From the NCBI RefSeq assembly GCF_024748615.1, contig NZ_CP087168.1, forward strand, positions 3,224,001-3,288,000: a DNA stretch of 64,000 nt, written 5' to 3'. Position 1 is the first letter of the stretch. Every line of letters begins with the position of its first letter. Source of the DNA: Pseudomonas sp. B21-048 (GTDB lineage Bacteria; Pseudomonadota; Gammaproteobacteria; Pseudomonadales; Pseudomonadaceae). A model generated the notes under the pieces. That model was not told where the DNA came from, searched no databases, and worked only from the letters and a program-made list of their open reading frames with translations. The translations under genes were made by a program, and so were the position numbers. Shown in pieces: positions 1-9,152 of the stretch.

Positions 1-1
1 C

Positions 2-1024
2 CGCCGAGTACGCTCGGCCATCATCAGTCAGCGCGACGGCCGTCGCGCCCGGCTGATCCTGCTGGCAGCCCAAGGTTGTTCGCGGATAGAGATCGCTCGC
101 TTGACCGGCTTCTCACTCCCCACAATCACCTGTTGGTGCCAGCGTTTTCAAACGCTGAGATTGGACGGTTTGCTCGACAAGCCGGGTCGTGGGCGCAAAA
201 CGTCCTTGCCGGCTGACGCCGTGTGCCGTGTCCTTGAGCAGGTCACTCAGCCGCGAATAGGTGAGCCTCGATGGAGCTGCCGGAGCATGGCACGAGTCGC
301 CGGGATCTCGTCCACCAGCGTGCACAGACTCTGGGCCGCCAATGACCTGAAACCGTACCTGACACGCACCTTCAAACTGTCCAATGATCCGCATTTTGAA
401 GAGAAGTTTTGGGATGTTATCGGGCTGTATCTCGACCCGCCAGACAAGGCGTTGGTGCTCTGCTGCGATGAGAAAAGCCAGGTTCAAGCCTTGGAGCGCA
501 CGCAACCTGGTTTGCCTCTGGGGATCGGACATATCCGTACGCAATCGCATGACTATATCCGTCACGGCACGGTCACCTTGTTCACTGCACTGGATTATCT
601 TCAAGGACGCTTGATCAGCTGCATCGAGCGACAACACCAGCATCAGGAGTGGCTGGAGTTTCTCAAAAAGATCAATCGCGAAACGCCCAAGCATCTTCAG
701 TTGCATCTGATCGTGGACAATTACGCCACCCACAAACACCCGAAAGTGAAGGCTTGGCTTGAGAAGCACAAGCGCTTCCACATGCATTTCACCCCGACCT
801 CCAGCTCGTGGACGAACATGGTTGAGCGCTTCTTTCGTGACATCACGGTGTACTTACGCGAGGGCAGTTTCAGTCCGGTTCGCGAATTGGAGAGTTCGAT
901 TACCACGTTCCTGGCATTGCGAAATGCGCAGCCAACCCGCTATGTGTGGAATGCGAAGGGAGAGGATACCTTGAACAAGATACAGCGAGCCCGTGAGGTA
1001 ATGGCCTCACAGGCTCGCGGGTAA
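2..1024 (+). CDS. IS630-family transposase, 5'-truncated by window edge
   Basis: The frame is open from base 2, so the N-terminus lies outside the window. The first part is a helix-turn-helix (CSRIEIARLTGFSLPTITCW) and the rest is a DDE-type RNase H fold. The three acidic positions are visible as CCDEKS, IVDNYATHKH and NMVERFFRD, the spacing expected for the IS630/Tc1-mariner superfamily. The product would cut and paste its element at TA targets. The stop lies just before a stretch with ACAGCACACTAG near 1036-1050 that may be the right terminal repeat; the left end is not visible, so completeness cannot be judged. Confidence 0.85.
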   Translation, partial: RRVRSAIISQRDGRRARLILLAAQGCSRIEIARLTGFSLPTITCWCQRFQTLRLDGLLDKPGRGRKTSLPADAVCRVLEQVTQPRIGEPRWSCRSMARVAGISSTSVHRLWAANDLKPYLTRTFKLSNDPHFEEKFWDVIGLYLDPPDKALVLCCDEKSQVQALERTQPGLPLGIGHIRTQSHDYIRHGTVTLFTALDYLQGRLISCIERQHQHQEWLEFLKKINRETPKHLQLHLIVDNYATHKHPKVKAWLEKHKRFHMHFTPTSSSWTNMVERFFRDITVYLREGSFSPVRELESSITTFLALRNAQPTRYVWNAKGEDTLNKIQRAREVMASQARG

Positions 1025-1266
1025 GTTATTTTCAAAACAGCACACTAGCGTCCGACCGTTTGAAATCTAAAGGGTTTCTTTTCTTGCCTAAACAATAGAA
1101 GACTTAATTTTTGACTTATTATCGGATCGTTGCAACAGCAAAAAAGACCAAACTCCAAGACAAGCTATTAGATTCTGCGCTGAGCCCGCTGAAAACTGTT
1201 ATCAACCTGATGGGATCAGGAGTGCAGGTATGCTCGAAAAATGCCCGTATCGTCGACCACTCCTCA

Positions 1267-1392
1267 TCATCTCAGGAGAGCCACAACTGACTGTTGGCGC
1301 ATCGAGCTGCTTGTGATGCCGGGTAATTTCTTCTCAGTCGCCAGATTGACCGCTTGGGTTTTGCATTCTTCGGAGTAACACAGGTTACTCAT
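1267..1392 (-). pseudogene. IS3-family transposase OrfA remnant (41 codons)
   Basis: A minus-strand ATG preceded by GGAGG opens a frame starting MSNLCYSEECKTQAVNLATE. This has the YSEEFK...AV pattern of IS3-family OrfA N-termini. The frame stops after 41 residues, well short of a normal OrfA of about 90-100 residues, and no OrfB follows. It is best read as the 5' scrap of an insertion sequence next to the IS630 element. The family assignment rests on this short motif only. Confidence 0.5.
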
Positions 1393-1509
1393 GACACCTC
1401 CTGATTGGCCTCAGTTTAAAGTAAAGAGATATCTACAAAACTTGGGGCGATTCAGTTTGTCCCACAGACGCTTACAAACAAATCAATTTACGGCTGTCCT
1501 CTTGCCATC

Positions 1510-2553
1510 TTACGATTGGTCGTTCGATGACGAAGATCTGATCCAGTCACTAATAAAGTGCAAGGTGCCGGGAGCATATGATCGGCGCCCGAGAGCCACG
1601 AATAAATACTCCTTCCATATCGGCCATTGCGATACCAACTGATAATTAAACAGCCCTGCTCTCAACAGGCCGTGAGTGGCATCGGGGATAACGATAACTT
1701 GCCTGTCCCTGACGCCAGAAAATAGCTCCTTGTAGACTTTCGAGTCTTCGGCTGCATTGACATTCAAATCCATAGCCCCCCAAATCGCCAGAACCGGCCC
1801 CTTCATGGTTTTCAATGATGGAGTCACGTCTTCGTTGTAATTTTTCAGAACGAAGTTGAAATGGGTGCGGTCCATATCTGGAAAAGTATCAGAGGTGTAT
1901 TTTTCATTTGGATTGCCGAAAATCTTGTCATTCTTTTCGTATTCCTCCCGTACGATTACGTTGATTTCATCTTGAGTACGCCCCTCAGCCGCCAGTCGCA
2001 ACCCGGTGTAGTACATGCCCTGCCGTCGCCAGCTTACAGCCCCACCGATAATTACCGAAAAATCCGGATCCCCTTCACTCGCAGCCCTCGGTATTACCCA
2101 TCCACCTTGGGAGAAACCAAGAAAACCTACCTTATTTGTTGCAACGCCACTTTCCTTGCGCACTCGAGCAAGTGCGGCCACGGCTTCCGTGGCACGATCT
2201 GACATCGACTGGTTGAGCCAATTCCCACTGCTTTCCCCGACACCCTGTTTATCCCAAGTAAAGACACCTATCCCAGCATCGAGAAGGCTGTTAATTAGCG
2301 GGAAGTATCCATCGGATGCGAAGCGATCCACAGGACCATCACCATGAATGATCAAAGCCACGGGCGCTGATTGAACATTCATGGGCAATGCCAGCGTGCC
2401 GACCAACTCCGCTCCACCTGCCCGAAACTGCAACGTAGAGACCCGAGCATCTTTGAATTCTATGTCGGATAAGTTTTGGAACACGAATACAGCCAATCCT
2501 AGAAGTACCGCAACGACACTAGCGACACCCAGAACCGTATATTTTTTTGACAT
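1510..2553 (-). CDS. Membrane-anchored alpha/beta hydrolase
   Basis: A 347-residue protein with an N-terminal hydrophobic segment at about residues 7-28 (uncleaved anchor or signal), then an alpha/beta hydrolase fold. IIHGDGPVDR is the oxyanion-side loop, GFSQGG the nucleophile elbow with the catalytic serine, and DATHG carries the catalytic histidine near the C-terminus. The family cleaves esters or acyl groups; the substrate is unknown. I chose the ATG at 2553 (MSKKYTV) because GAGGTCAGG sits just upstream; an in-frame start 12 codons earlier has no comparable site. It lies alone, divergent from the ABC exporter gene. Confidence 0.85.
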   Translation of the reverse strand: MSKKYTVLGVASVVAVLLGLAVFVFQNLSDIEFKDARVSTLQFRAGGAELVGTLALPMNVQSAPVALIIHGDGPVDRFASDGYFPLINSLLDAGIGVFTWDKQGVGESSGNWLNQSMSDRATEAVAALARVRKESGVATNKVGFLGFSQGGWVIPRAASEGDPDFSVIIGGAVSWRRQGMYYTGLRLAAEGRTQDEINVIVREEYEKNDKIFGNPNEKYTSDTFPDMDRTHFNFVLKNYNEDVTPSLKTMKGPVLAIWGAMDLNVNAAEDSKVYKELFSGVRDRQVIVIPDATHGLLRAGLFNYQLVSQWPIWKEYLFVALGRRSYAPGTLHFISDWIRSSSSNDQS

Positions 2554-3049
2554 CCTGACCTCGAATCCGCACCGAAAATAGCAGCCCACGCATTAATCGC
2601 TTGTGTCGTCATACATCAATGAATCAAGCGAAAACCGAGGCTTCCAACGTCATATCTAAAAACTCCCTGCATCTTCACGTCAGCCCGCTAACCCCCCAGA
2701 GTGGATAGCAGGCTGACGGCTGCCGATGGTTAGGACAGGTGTTTGCGGTCGCTGCTGGTAGCACTGCTTTACTCCTTCACAATTAATAGACTAAGTGATT
2801 AGTCTATAATACGCTGCTGCCAAGTCCCTCGTCTATGGGAATGAGAAGGCCGGGAGAAAGGCAGATTTTCGCCAGCGGCGCTGGATCACGACTCGCCGGG
2901 GGAAGGACATCGTTTCGTTCGAGAGCATTTGCCGCGAATAGACCGAGATACAACGCGCGTCAGGGTGGTTCCGGCCTAGGAATATCGGTGTTTGGAACAC
3001 CTACCGACAGTAGGCAAACAATTCAGTACCTACACGCCAGGAATAGAAA
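2554..3049. other. Divergent intergenic region between hydrolase and ABC exporter
   Basis: About 500 bases without a convincing gene. The strongest signal is an inverted repeat at 2786-2807 overlapping a TATAAT at 2805-2810. An open frame at 2835-3068 has no ribosome site and no recognisable product, so it is probably leader sequence of the ABC transporter mRNA. Confidence 0.5.
2786..2807 (+). promoter_or_regulatory. Operator-like inverted repeat overlapping a -10 element
   Basis: Half-sites TAGACTAA (2787-2794) and TTAGTCTA (2799-2806) form a perfect 8-base inverted repeat with a 4-base spacer, extendable by one A-T pair. It overlaps TATAAT at 2805-2810; a weak TTAATA at 2783-2788 stands 16 bases upstream as possible -35. 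The right half-site is repeated exactly at 11104-11111 in front of the tetR gene, which suggests that the same repressor controls the ABC exporter gene. This is inference from shared sequence. Confidence 0.6.
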
Positions 3050-4837
3050 ATGTCAGAGCCTGAAGTAGCAAAAAATCACACCTACCATGACCTTGCAGCC
3101 AAGCATGTTTCGGCAAGCAGGATCATTGCGCTGTTCACTCCATACAAACTGCAAATAGCACGGGTCATCTGCCTGATCCTGGTGTGTTCAGCCATCGGAA
3201 TGGCCTCACCTTTCATGCTGCGGACAATTATTGACGAGGCGTTACCTAACGCCGATATGAGCCTGCTCGCCTATCTCGCTGGTGGGCTGATTGGCGTTGC
3301 CGCCCTAACGGCAGGACTCAATACACTTCAGATTGTCATGTCTACGAAGATCGGCCAATCGATCATGCACGACCTGCGCGTAAGGTTATATTCGCACCTG
3401 CAATCGCTCTCACTCTCCTTCTTTTCAGCGACACGCTCTGGTGAAATCCAATCACGCATAGCCAGCGATATCGGGGGCCTACAAATGCTCGTCACCAATA
3501 CGGCCAACGAGCTGGCGCGTAATTTCAGCATCGTGGTGATGACAACCATCGCCATGTTTCTACTTGACTGGCGCCTCGCACTGTTTTCGATGATTGCGGT
3601 GCCCATCTCTATCATCTTGAGTGATCGCGTCGGCAAGATGCGTGAAGCCATTACGCACGAACAGCAGGTTCGTCTTGGCGATATGTCCGCTGTGGTCCAA
3701 GAGTCTCTTTCAATTTCAGGTGTCATCTTGGCTCGTACTATGGGGCGTGGCGCACATTTGACCCAACGTTTCACGCGTACATCCAAGGAAGTCGCAAGGC
3801 TGGAGGTCCGTTCTAACACCACAGGAGAATGGCAGTGGCAATTGATTTTGCTGATGTTGTCGATGTTTCCGGCACTCACCCTTCTACTGGGTGGCTTGTT
3901 GATGCATGCCGGCGTTCTGGTCACTATCGGAACGCTAGTGGCGATGATCGCTTTGCAGGAGCAATTACTTTGGCCGCTGGAAGGTCTGCTGGAGATCGGG
4001 AGAGAGTTGCGCACCACCCGAGCCTTGTTCACCCGGGTTTTCGAGTACCTCGACAAGCCCGTAGAGATCACCGAACAACCTGACGCCGTCTGTTTAGATC
4101 GGCAGCAAATGCAAGGCGCGGTTCGACTGGAGAATGTTGAGTTTTCTTATCCCGGCAGCCAGGAACCTACACTGTCGGATATTTCAATCGACATTCCTGC
4201 CGGGGCCAGTGTCGCCATCGTGGGAGCCACAGGATCAGGTAAGACCACGCTGGGTTATCTGCTGGCTCGTCTGTACGATGTCAATGCCGGTGAAATCCGT
4301 TATGACGACGTGGATGTTCGTAGTCTCAGTTTTGAATCTCTTACCGATTTGCTAGGCGTAGTAACGCAGGAACCTTATCTCCTCTACGCCTCTGTGGCAG
4401 AGAACCTGCGTTTTGCAAAACCAGACGCGACCGACGAAGAGTTGATCGCGGCCGCCAAGATTGCGCAAATCCACAACAGTTTATCCGCCTTGCCCGAAGG
4501 GTATGACACGCTGGTTGGAGATCGTGGATACAGGTTTTCGGGAGGAGAAAAGCAGCGTCTTGCACTCGCACGCACGATTTTGCGCAACCCTCCGGTCCTT
4601 CTTCTTGATGAAGCGACCAGTGCGCTGGATACCCGTACCGAAAAAGCCATGGAGGTTGCCCTTGCAGCTCTGTCAAAAGGGCGAACCACAATCACGATCG
4701 CACACCGCCTCTCGACCATTCGCCACGCAGATCAAATCGTCGTTCTGCAACGTGGCCGCGTCGTTGAAAAGGGAACACATACCGAATTGACGAAGCTCAA
4801 TGGCGTTTACGGTGCGCTTGTAAAGTCGGGGCATTGA
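3050..4837 (+). CDS. ABC multidrug/lipid exporter, fused permease-ATPase
   Basis: A 595-residue half-transporter of the MsbA/LmrA-like exporter class, expected to work as a homodimer in the inner membrane. Residues 30-310 hold about six membrane segments; the nucleotide-binding domain follows. Walker A is GATGSGKTT at 392-400, the signature is FSGGE at 496-500 (Glu where Gln is more common), Walker B is VLLLDE at 516-521 and the switch histidine is H552. AGGAAT precedes the ATG. The TetR-type operator upstream suggests drug-inducible expression. Substrate is not predictable. Confidence 0.9.
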   Translation: MSEPEVAKNHTYHDLAAKHVSASRIIALFTPYKLQIARVICLILVCSAIGMASPFMLRTIIDEALPNADMSLLAYLAGGLIGVAALTAGLNTLQIVMSTKIGQSIMHDLRVRLYSHLQSLSLSFFSATRSGEIQSRIASDIGGLQMLVTNTANELARNFSIVVMTTIAMFLLDWRLALFSMIAVPISIILSDRVGKMREAITHEQQVRLGDMSAVVQESLSISGVILARTMGRGAHLTQRFTRTSKEVARLEVRSNTTGEWQWQLILLMLSMFPALTLLLGGLLMHAGVLVTIGTLVAMIALQEQLLWPLEGLLEIGRELRTTRALFTRVFEYLDKPVEITEQPDAVCLDRQQMQGAVRLENVEFSYPGSQEPTLSDISIDIPAGASVAIVGATGSGKTTLGYLLARLYDVNAGEIRYDDVDVRSLSFESLTDLLGVVTQEPYLLYASVAENLRFAKPDATDEELIAAAKIAQIHNSLSALPEGYDTLVGDRGYRFSGGEKQRLALARTILRNPPVLLLDEATSALDTRTEKAMEVALAALSKGRTTITIAHRLSTIRHADQIVVLQRGRVVEKGTHTELTKLNGVYGALVKSGH

Positions 4838-4961
4838 GCCCCTCCTTCAAGCGCTCCCTCGCGGCCTTGTTTTCGTACGCTTCTCGCTTCACAAAGAGAC
4901 GCCTGCGAAAGAGAACTCGTAGCACGGAGCATTACCGACCCGCCCCTTATCTATTGACGCA

Positions 4962-5027
4962 ACACCGAACTTGTCGAACATCTCGTTCATGTACTCGGTG
5001 TCACCATATTCAATACGGCGCACGCCT
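4962..5027 (-). pseudogene. 66-base fragment duplicated from an RND transporter gene
   Basis: These bases match 6592-6657 inside the RND transporter gene at 62 of 66 positions. On the minus strand both encode EYGD(A/T)EYMNEMFDKFGVA. Outside the match the sequences diverge abruptly. It is therefore either the last scrap of a second RND gene or a small duplication. The four differences are mostly at codon third positions (silent, apart from one A/T change), suggesting descent from a once-functional paralogue rather than a recent copy. Confidence 0.7.
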
Positions 5028-5053
5028 ACCGTACAGGCCAGATATTTCGACCT

Positions 5054-5775
5054 CTAAAGTTCTGGCTTCACACTACTCATAACCGGGCCGTTACAAACAG
5101 ACTGAGCCAGCCGAAAACCAACGTCATCAATGCAGTAGGTGGGGTGGCTCTTCCGGCGGCAAGAGGCTCGGCATCCATGAGCCGGATCGCACCAGCCTCC
5201 GCCGCGAAACACCCGATATGGGCCATAGACTGCCGGGTCGTAGATATCCCAGCACCACTCCCATGCATTCCCAATAGTGTCATGTAGGCCCCATGCATTC
5301 GCCGCCTTGCTTCCAACTGGATGAATGCACCCTTCTGAATTTTCACGGTACCAAGCGACGTCTTCGAGTGGCCCGTATCGCACCTCCGAGCTGCCGGCTC
5401 TGCATGCAAATTCCCATTCTGCTTCCGAGGGAAGCCGGTAGCCGTTCACACCCCAGTCGCATTCTATTTCCCGTCAACAGTCGTGCGATAGCTCGGCGTA
5501 AGCCCCTGCTGCAGGGAGATTTGGTTGCAAAAACTGATCGCGTCCAGCCACGACACCTCAACTTTTGGGGTGTCGCCTTCCTCATCAGAGACCGCGAAAT
5601 CATTGACGAGTTGCTGGTATTGCCATGCAGTTATCGGATAACGTCCGATGCGATACGGTGGAAGATCCGCCGTCCATCGAGTCCCTGCCGCTTCGTCTTT
5701 AACACTTGCTTGCCCGCCTGGGATATTGATCATCGTTGGCGGCCATAAACGGCGATCATGAAATGCCTTATCCAT
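5054..5775 (-). pseudogene. Formylglycine-generating-enzyme-like (SUMF1) gene, frameshifted
   Basis: Two minus-strand frames join into one FGE-sulfatase-domain protein. The first starts at 5775 (MDKAFHDRRLW, with GGAGAG upstream) and contains PPYRIGRYPITAWQYQQLV. It hits a stop after TTVDGK near 5464. The second contains NGYRLPSEAEWEFACRAG, GNAWEWCWD, FRGGGWCD and VGFRLA, the usual C-terminal hallmarks. Adding one A in the AAA run near 5469-5471 restores a single frame of about 240 codons. The family oxidises a target cysteine or serves as a related modifying domain. No sulfatase gene is nearby. A sequencing error is possible. Confidence 0.75.
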
Positions 5776-6029
5776 TGAGTTGCTCTCTCCACGATAGCTG
5801 TGCGAGTTGAGACATGCGAACGCTAACCTAAATTGGCTCCCTGACTCGCTCCAGTTGCAAGCACGAACCGTTGGCCTGATTTCGTTGCTAATGCGCAGTC
5901 GTTGAGGCACACCTGTCTTTCCGATGTTCTACCGCTTGCACTGCTGCAGATAAGTCGCTTTGGTATTGGCGAGCACGTCCTTGCGGACCTTGATCCATAC
6001 CGAGACACTCGTCGCACCTGCTTCGCATT

Positions 6030-9000
6030 TCAGCTGTGCGGGGGGAGCAAGGAATCGCTTTCCTTCCGATCCATCTCGGTGACCGAGGTCAATCGCATTA
6101 ATCTTTGGGCGAGATACCTTCGCAAGTCGTCCATATAAGTGAATACCACCGGCACGAAAACCAGACTCAGGACGGTAGACGTGATCAAACCTCCGATCAC
6201 AGCAATCGCCATGGGCGCCCGAAAGCCACTGTCGGCACCACTGCTGAGGACCGCGGGCACCATGCCGGCGGCCATGGCGATGGTCGTCATGATGATCGGG
6301 CGGGCCCGCTCTGCTCCCGACCGCAGAAGTGCGTCCCGGCGCGAAACCCCTTCCCGGCGCTTTTCATTGGCGAACTCGACCAGAAGAATAGAGTTCTTCG
6401 TGACGATGCCCATTAACATCAAAATGCCGATCATCGCGGGAAGGTCGAGTGCTGCGCCATAGAGCAGCAGACCTGCAATGGCGCCGCCGATGGACAGCGG
6501 GAGCGCGACCAGGATCGTGATGGGCTGCAGAAAATCTTTGAACAACAGCACGAGGACGGCATACACCATCAGGATGCCAAACCCCATAGCCACACCGAAC
6601 TTGTCGAACATCTCGTTCATGTACTCGGCGTCACCATATTCAACGCGACGCACGCCTTCAGGCAACGCTTGCAGCACAGGCAAGGTATTGATGCTGTCGA
6701 GGGTATCGCCCAGGGTGGAGCCAGAACTCAGGTCCGCGTCCACCGACACCCGCCGAAGACGGTCGAAGCGTTCGATGCGCGCGGGCCCATCTGCGAAACT
6801 GAGAGTGGCGACGGCATGAAGCGGAACGCTATTGCCATCATCGGTTGGAATGCTCAGATTTCGAAGAGTCTCCAGGTCACTGCGTGAGCGCTCATCCAGC
6901 ACGACGCGAATAGGTACCTGTCGATCAGTCAGGTCGAATCGAGCAGAACTCGCATCGACTTCGCCGAGTGTGGCGATACGCATGACGTTGCCGATGCTGG
7001 ACGCAGAGACTCTCGCCAGTGCTGCTTCATGGAGACGCGGCTGGATCAACAATTCCGGGCGAGCAAGCGGCTCGTTGACCTGAACGTTGGCAATGCCTGC
7101 AACTCCACGCATTTGTCGCTGAAGTTCGTTCGCTGTCTCTGACAGCTTTGCGGGATCCGCGCTGAGCAGGATGATGGAAACATCACGCGCATCGCTTCCC
7201 CCCTGGAATGTGAATCGTATGTCGTCTAACTGATTCAGATCTTGCTGCAACAATTGCTCGAACCCTTTTTGATCCAGCTCCCGTTCGCTCGGGGGCTTGA
7301 GGCGGACCAGAAGCATGCCTTTGGTGACATCGTTCGCGCCCGCTGCATCCTGTCCTCCGGCCAGCGTGAATACAGCATTCACTTCCTTGCGCTGGGCGAT
7401 CTGGTTGCCGGCCTCTCGGAGCTTCTCGTCGGTCTGAGCCAGTGGTGTACCCGGGGTCAGCTCGACGTTGACTTGCGTAAGGCTCAGATCGCTCACGGGC
7501 ATGAACCCCGTGGGGAGCAAAGGAATCAAAAGAAGCGAGCTGACAAGGAACGCCACCCCACTCCCTAGTGCTATGCGGCGATGCCGAAGTGACCAGTCCA
7601 ACAATCTGAGATAGAGCGCCATCAACTTGCCTGGTTGGGCGTGCGGGCCATGACCTACTGAACCCACACCTGCCTTCGGCTGCATCAGATAGGCGGCGAG
7701 AAGCGGTGTTGCCAGCCTTGCGACCAACATAGAGGCCAGTACGGCCACGGAAACCGTGATGCCGAACTGTGTGAAGTAACGTCCAATGTAGCCACCAATA
7801 AAGCTGACCGGAAGAAACACGGCCACAATGGTCGCGGTGATGGCAACGACTGCGAAGCCGATCGCACCGGAGGCATCGATCGCGGCACGGAACGGGCGTT
7901 TGTCCATGTCCAGATGACGCTCAATGTTTTCGATTTCGACAATCGCATCATCGACCAGGATGCCGATAACCAAGGTCAAGGCCAGTAAGGTGATGCTGTT
8001 CAGGGTGTAGCCCAGCAATGCCATGGCGGCGAATGTCGGTAGGATCGACAACGGGAGCGCGATGGCCGCGACCAGGGTGGCGCGCCAGTTGCGCAAGAAA
8101 AAGAACACCACTATGACGGTCAAGCCCGCGCCTTCCAACAACGTCATCATAGACATTTTGTAGCTGGCGCGGGTGTAGTCCACCGTGGAGGCGAACTGTT
8201 GGATCTTGAGATCGCCATAACTGCGTTGGAGGCCGGCGATGGTGTCTTCAACGCCCTGAGCAACCACGGTGTCACTGGAGCCTTTGGCGCGATAAACGGC
8301 AAAACCAACAACTTCCCGATCATTCAACCGGGCAAGTTCCCGATTCTCGCTACTGTCGTCGTGCACGGTCGCGAGGTCGGCCAGAGTGGCCCACCGCGCC
8401 CCAGGCAGTGAGATCGGACGGGCCGCTAGCGCCTCCATGCTTGCGGCGCTCCCTAGCGTGCGGATGGCTTGTTCGCGGCCGTAGAGAATGATACGTCCGC
8501 CAGGCACATCCACATTGCCCTGCACCAATTGTGTGTTGACCTGTTCGGCACTGATGCCTAGCGCGGCAAGCCGCTCCGGCTTGAGTTCAATCCGGATCTC
8601 TCGGTCCGCGCCCCCCATGCGCTGCACACGCTGAACACCGGGTGTCGCGAGCAAGGCTCGGCTGACGGTATCGTCCACAAACCACGAAAGCTCCACGGTA
8701 CTGCGCTCAGCGGAGTCGACTGCGTAATAGAGGATCGCGCCCCCTTCGACATCTACCCGCGAAATGCGCGGTTCCAGCACGGCTGGAGGAAACTCGGGGC
8801 GCACCACGGTAACGGCCTCGCGCACGTCATTCGTTGCACGGTCAGGATCGACGCCGAGTTGAAATTCAACCGTGGTCAGAGAAGTGCCGTCGCTCAGTGT
8901 TGAACTCATGTGCCGGATACCGGCAAGCCCGGCAATGGCGTTTTCCACGCGGCGGGTGACAGCATTTTCCAACTCGCTCGACGCGGCTCCCGGCAGGGTG

Positions 9001-9152
9001 ACAGCAACGGTGACGACGGGAAAGTCCACACGTGGGTTCGCGTTGATGGGCAGGCGCACGAACGCGCTGATGCCGACAACAGCCAACAGGAAGAACAGAA
9101 CCAGCGTGGGAATGGGCCGCCGAATCGCCCAGGATGATACCTGGAAGCTCAT
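6030..9152 (-). CDS. RND efflux transporter, inner-membrane pump subunit
   Basis: A 1040-residue protein of the AcrB/MexB superfamily, the usual length. It begins with the typical cytoplasmic start SFQVSSWAIRRPIPTLVLFF and shows duplicated membrane/porter halves. The first membrane bundle includes GILVDDAIVEIENIERHL, holding the paired aspartates of the proton relay; the second contains GIVTKNSILLVEFANEKRREG. It would take drugs or metabolites from the periplasm and inner membrane using the proton gradient, with the adaptor gene that overlaps it by 4 bases (ATGA) upstream. Substrate range cannot be read from sequence. Confidence 0.93.
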   Translation of the reverse strand: MSFQVSSWAIRRPIPTLVLFFLLAVVGISAFVRLPINANPRVDFPVVTVAVTLPGAASSELENAVTRRVENAIAGLAGIRHMSSTLSDGTSLTTVEFQLGVDPDRATNDVREAVTVVRPEFPPAVLEPRISRVDVEGGAILYYAVDSAERSTVELSWFVDDTVSRALLATPGVQRVQRMGGADREIRIELKPERLAALGISAEQVNTQLVQGNVDVPGGRIILYGREQAIRTLGSAASMEALAARPISLPGARWATLADLATVHDDSSENRELARLNDREVVGFAVYRAKGSSDTVVAQGVEDTIAGLQRSYGDLKIQQFASTVDYTRASYKMSMMTLLEGAGLTVIVVFFFLRNWRATLVAAIALPLSILPTFAAMALLGYTLNSITLLALTLVIGILVDDAIVEIENIERHLDMDKRPFRAAIDASGAIGFAVVAITATIVAVFLPVSFIGGYIGRYFTQFGITVSVAVLASMLVARLATPLLAAYLMQPKAGVGSVGHGPHAQPGKLMALYLRLLDWSLRHRRIALGSGVAFLVSSLLLIPLLPTGFMPVSDLSLTQVNVELTPGTPLAQTDEKLREAGNQIAQRKEVNAVFTLAGGQDAAGANDVTKGMLLVRLKPPSERELDQKGFEQLLQQDLNQLDDIRFTFQGGSDARDVSIILLSADPAKLSETANELQRQMRGVAGIANVQVNEPLARPELLIQPRLHEAALARVSASSIGNVMRIATLGEVDASSARFDLTDRQVPIRVVLDERSRSDLETLRNLSIPTDDGNSVPLHAVATLSFADGPARIERFDRLRRVSVDADLSSGSTLGDTLDSINTLPVLQALPEGVRRVEYGDAEYMNEMFDKFGVAMGFGILMVYAVLVLLFKDFLQPITILVALPLSIGGAIAGLLLYGAALDLPAMIGILMLMGIVTKNSILLVEFANEKRREGVSRRDALLRSGAERARPIIMTTIAMAAGMVPAVLSSGADSGFRAPMAIAVIGGLITSTVLSLVFVPVVFTYMDDLRRYLAQRLMRLTSVTEMDRKESDSLLPPHS

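Noticed and set aside
1391..1642. 83-codon plus-strand frame
   Set aside because: Overlaps the 3' end of the hydrolase gene and has no recognisable features.
2835..3068. 77-codon frame ahead of the ABC exporter
   Set aside because: No ribosome site, arginine-rich translation without motifs, and it overlaps the exporter start.
5469..5471. Programmed frameshift in the FGE-like gene
   Set aside because: The GGGAAAT context lacks a slippery heptamer with a following pseudoknot, so decay or error is likelier.
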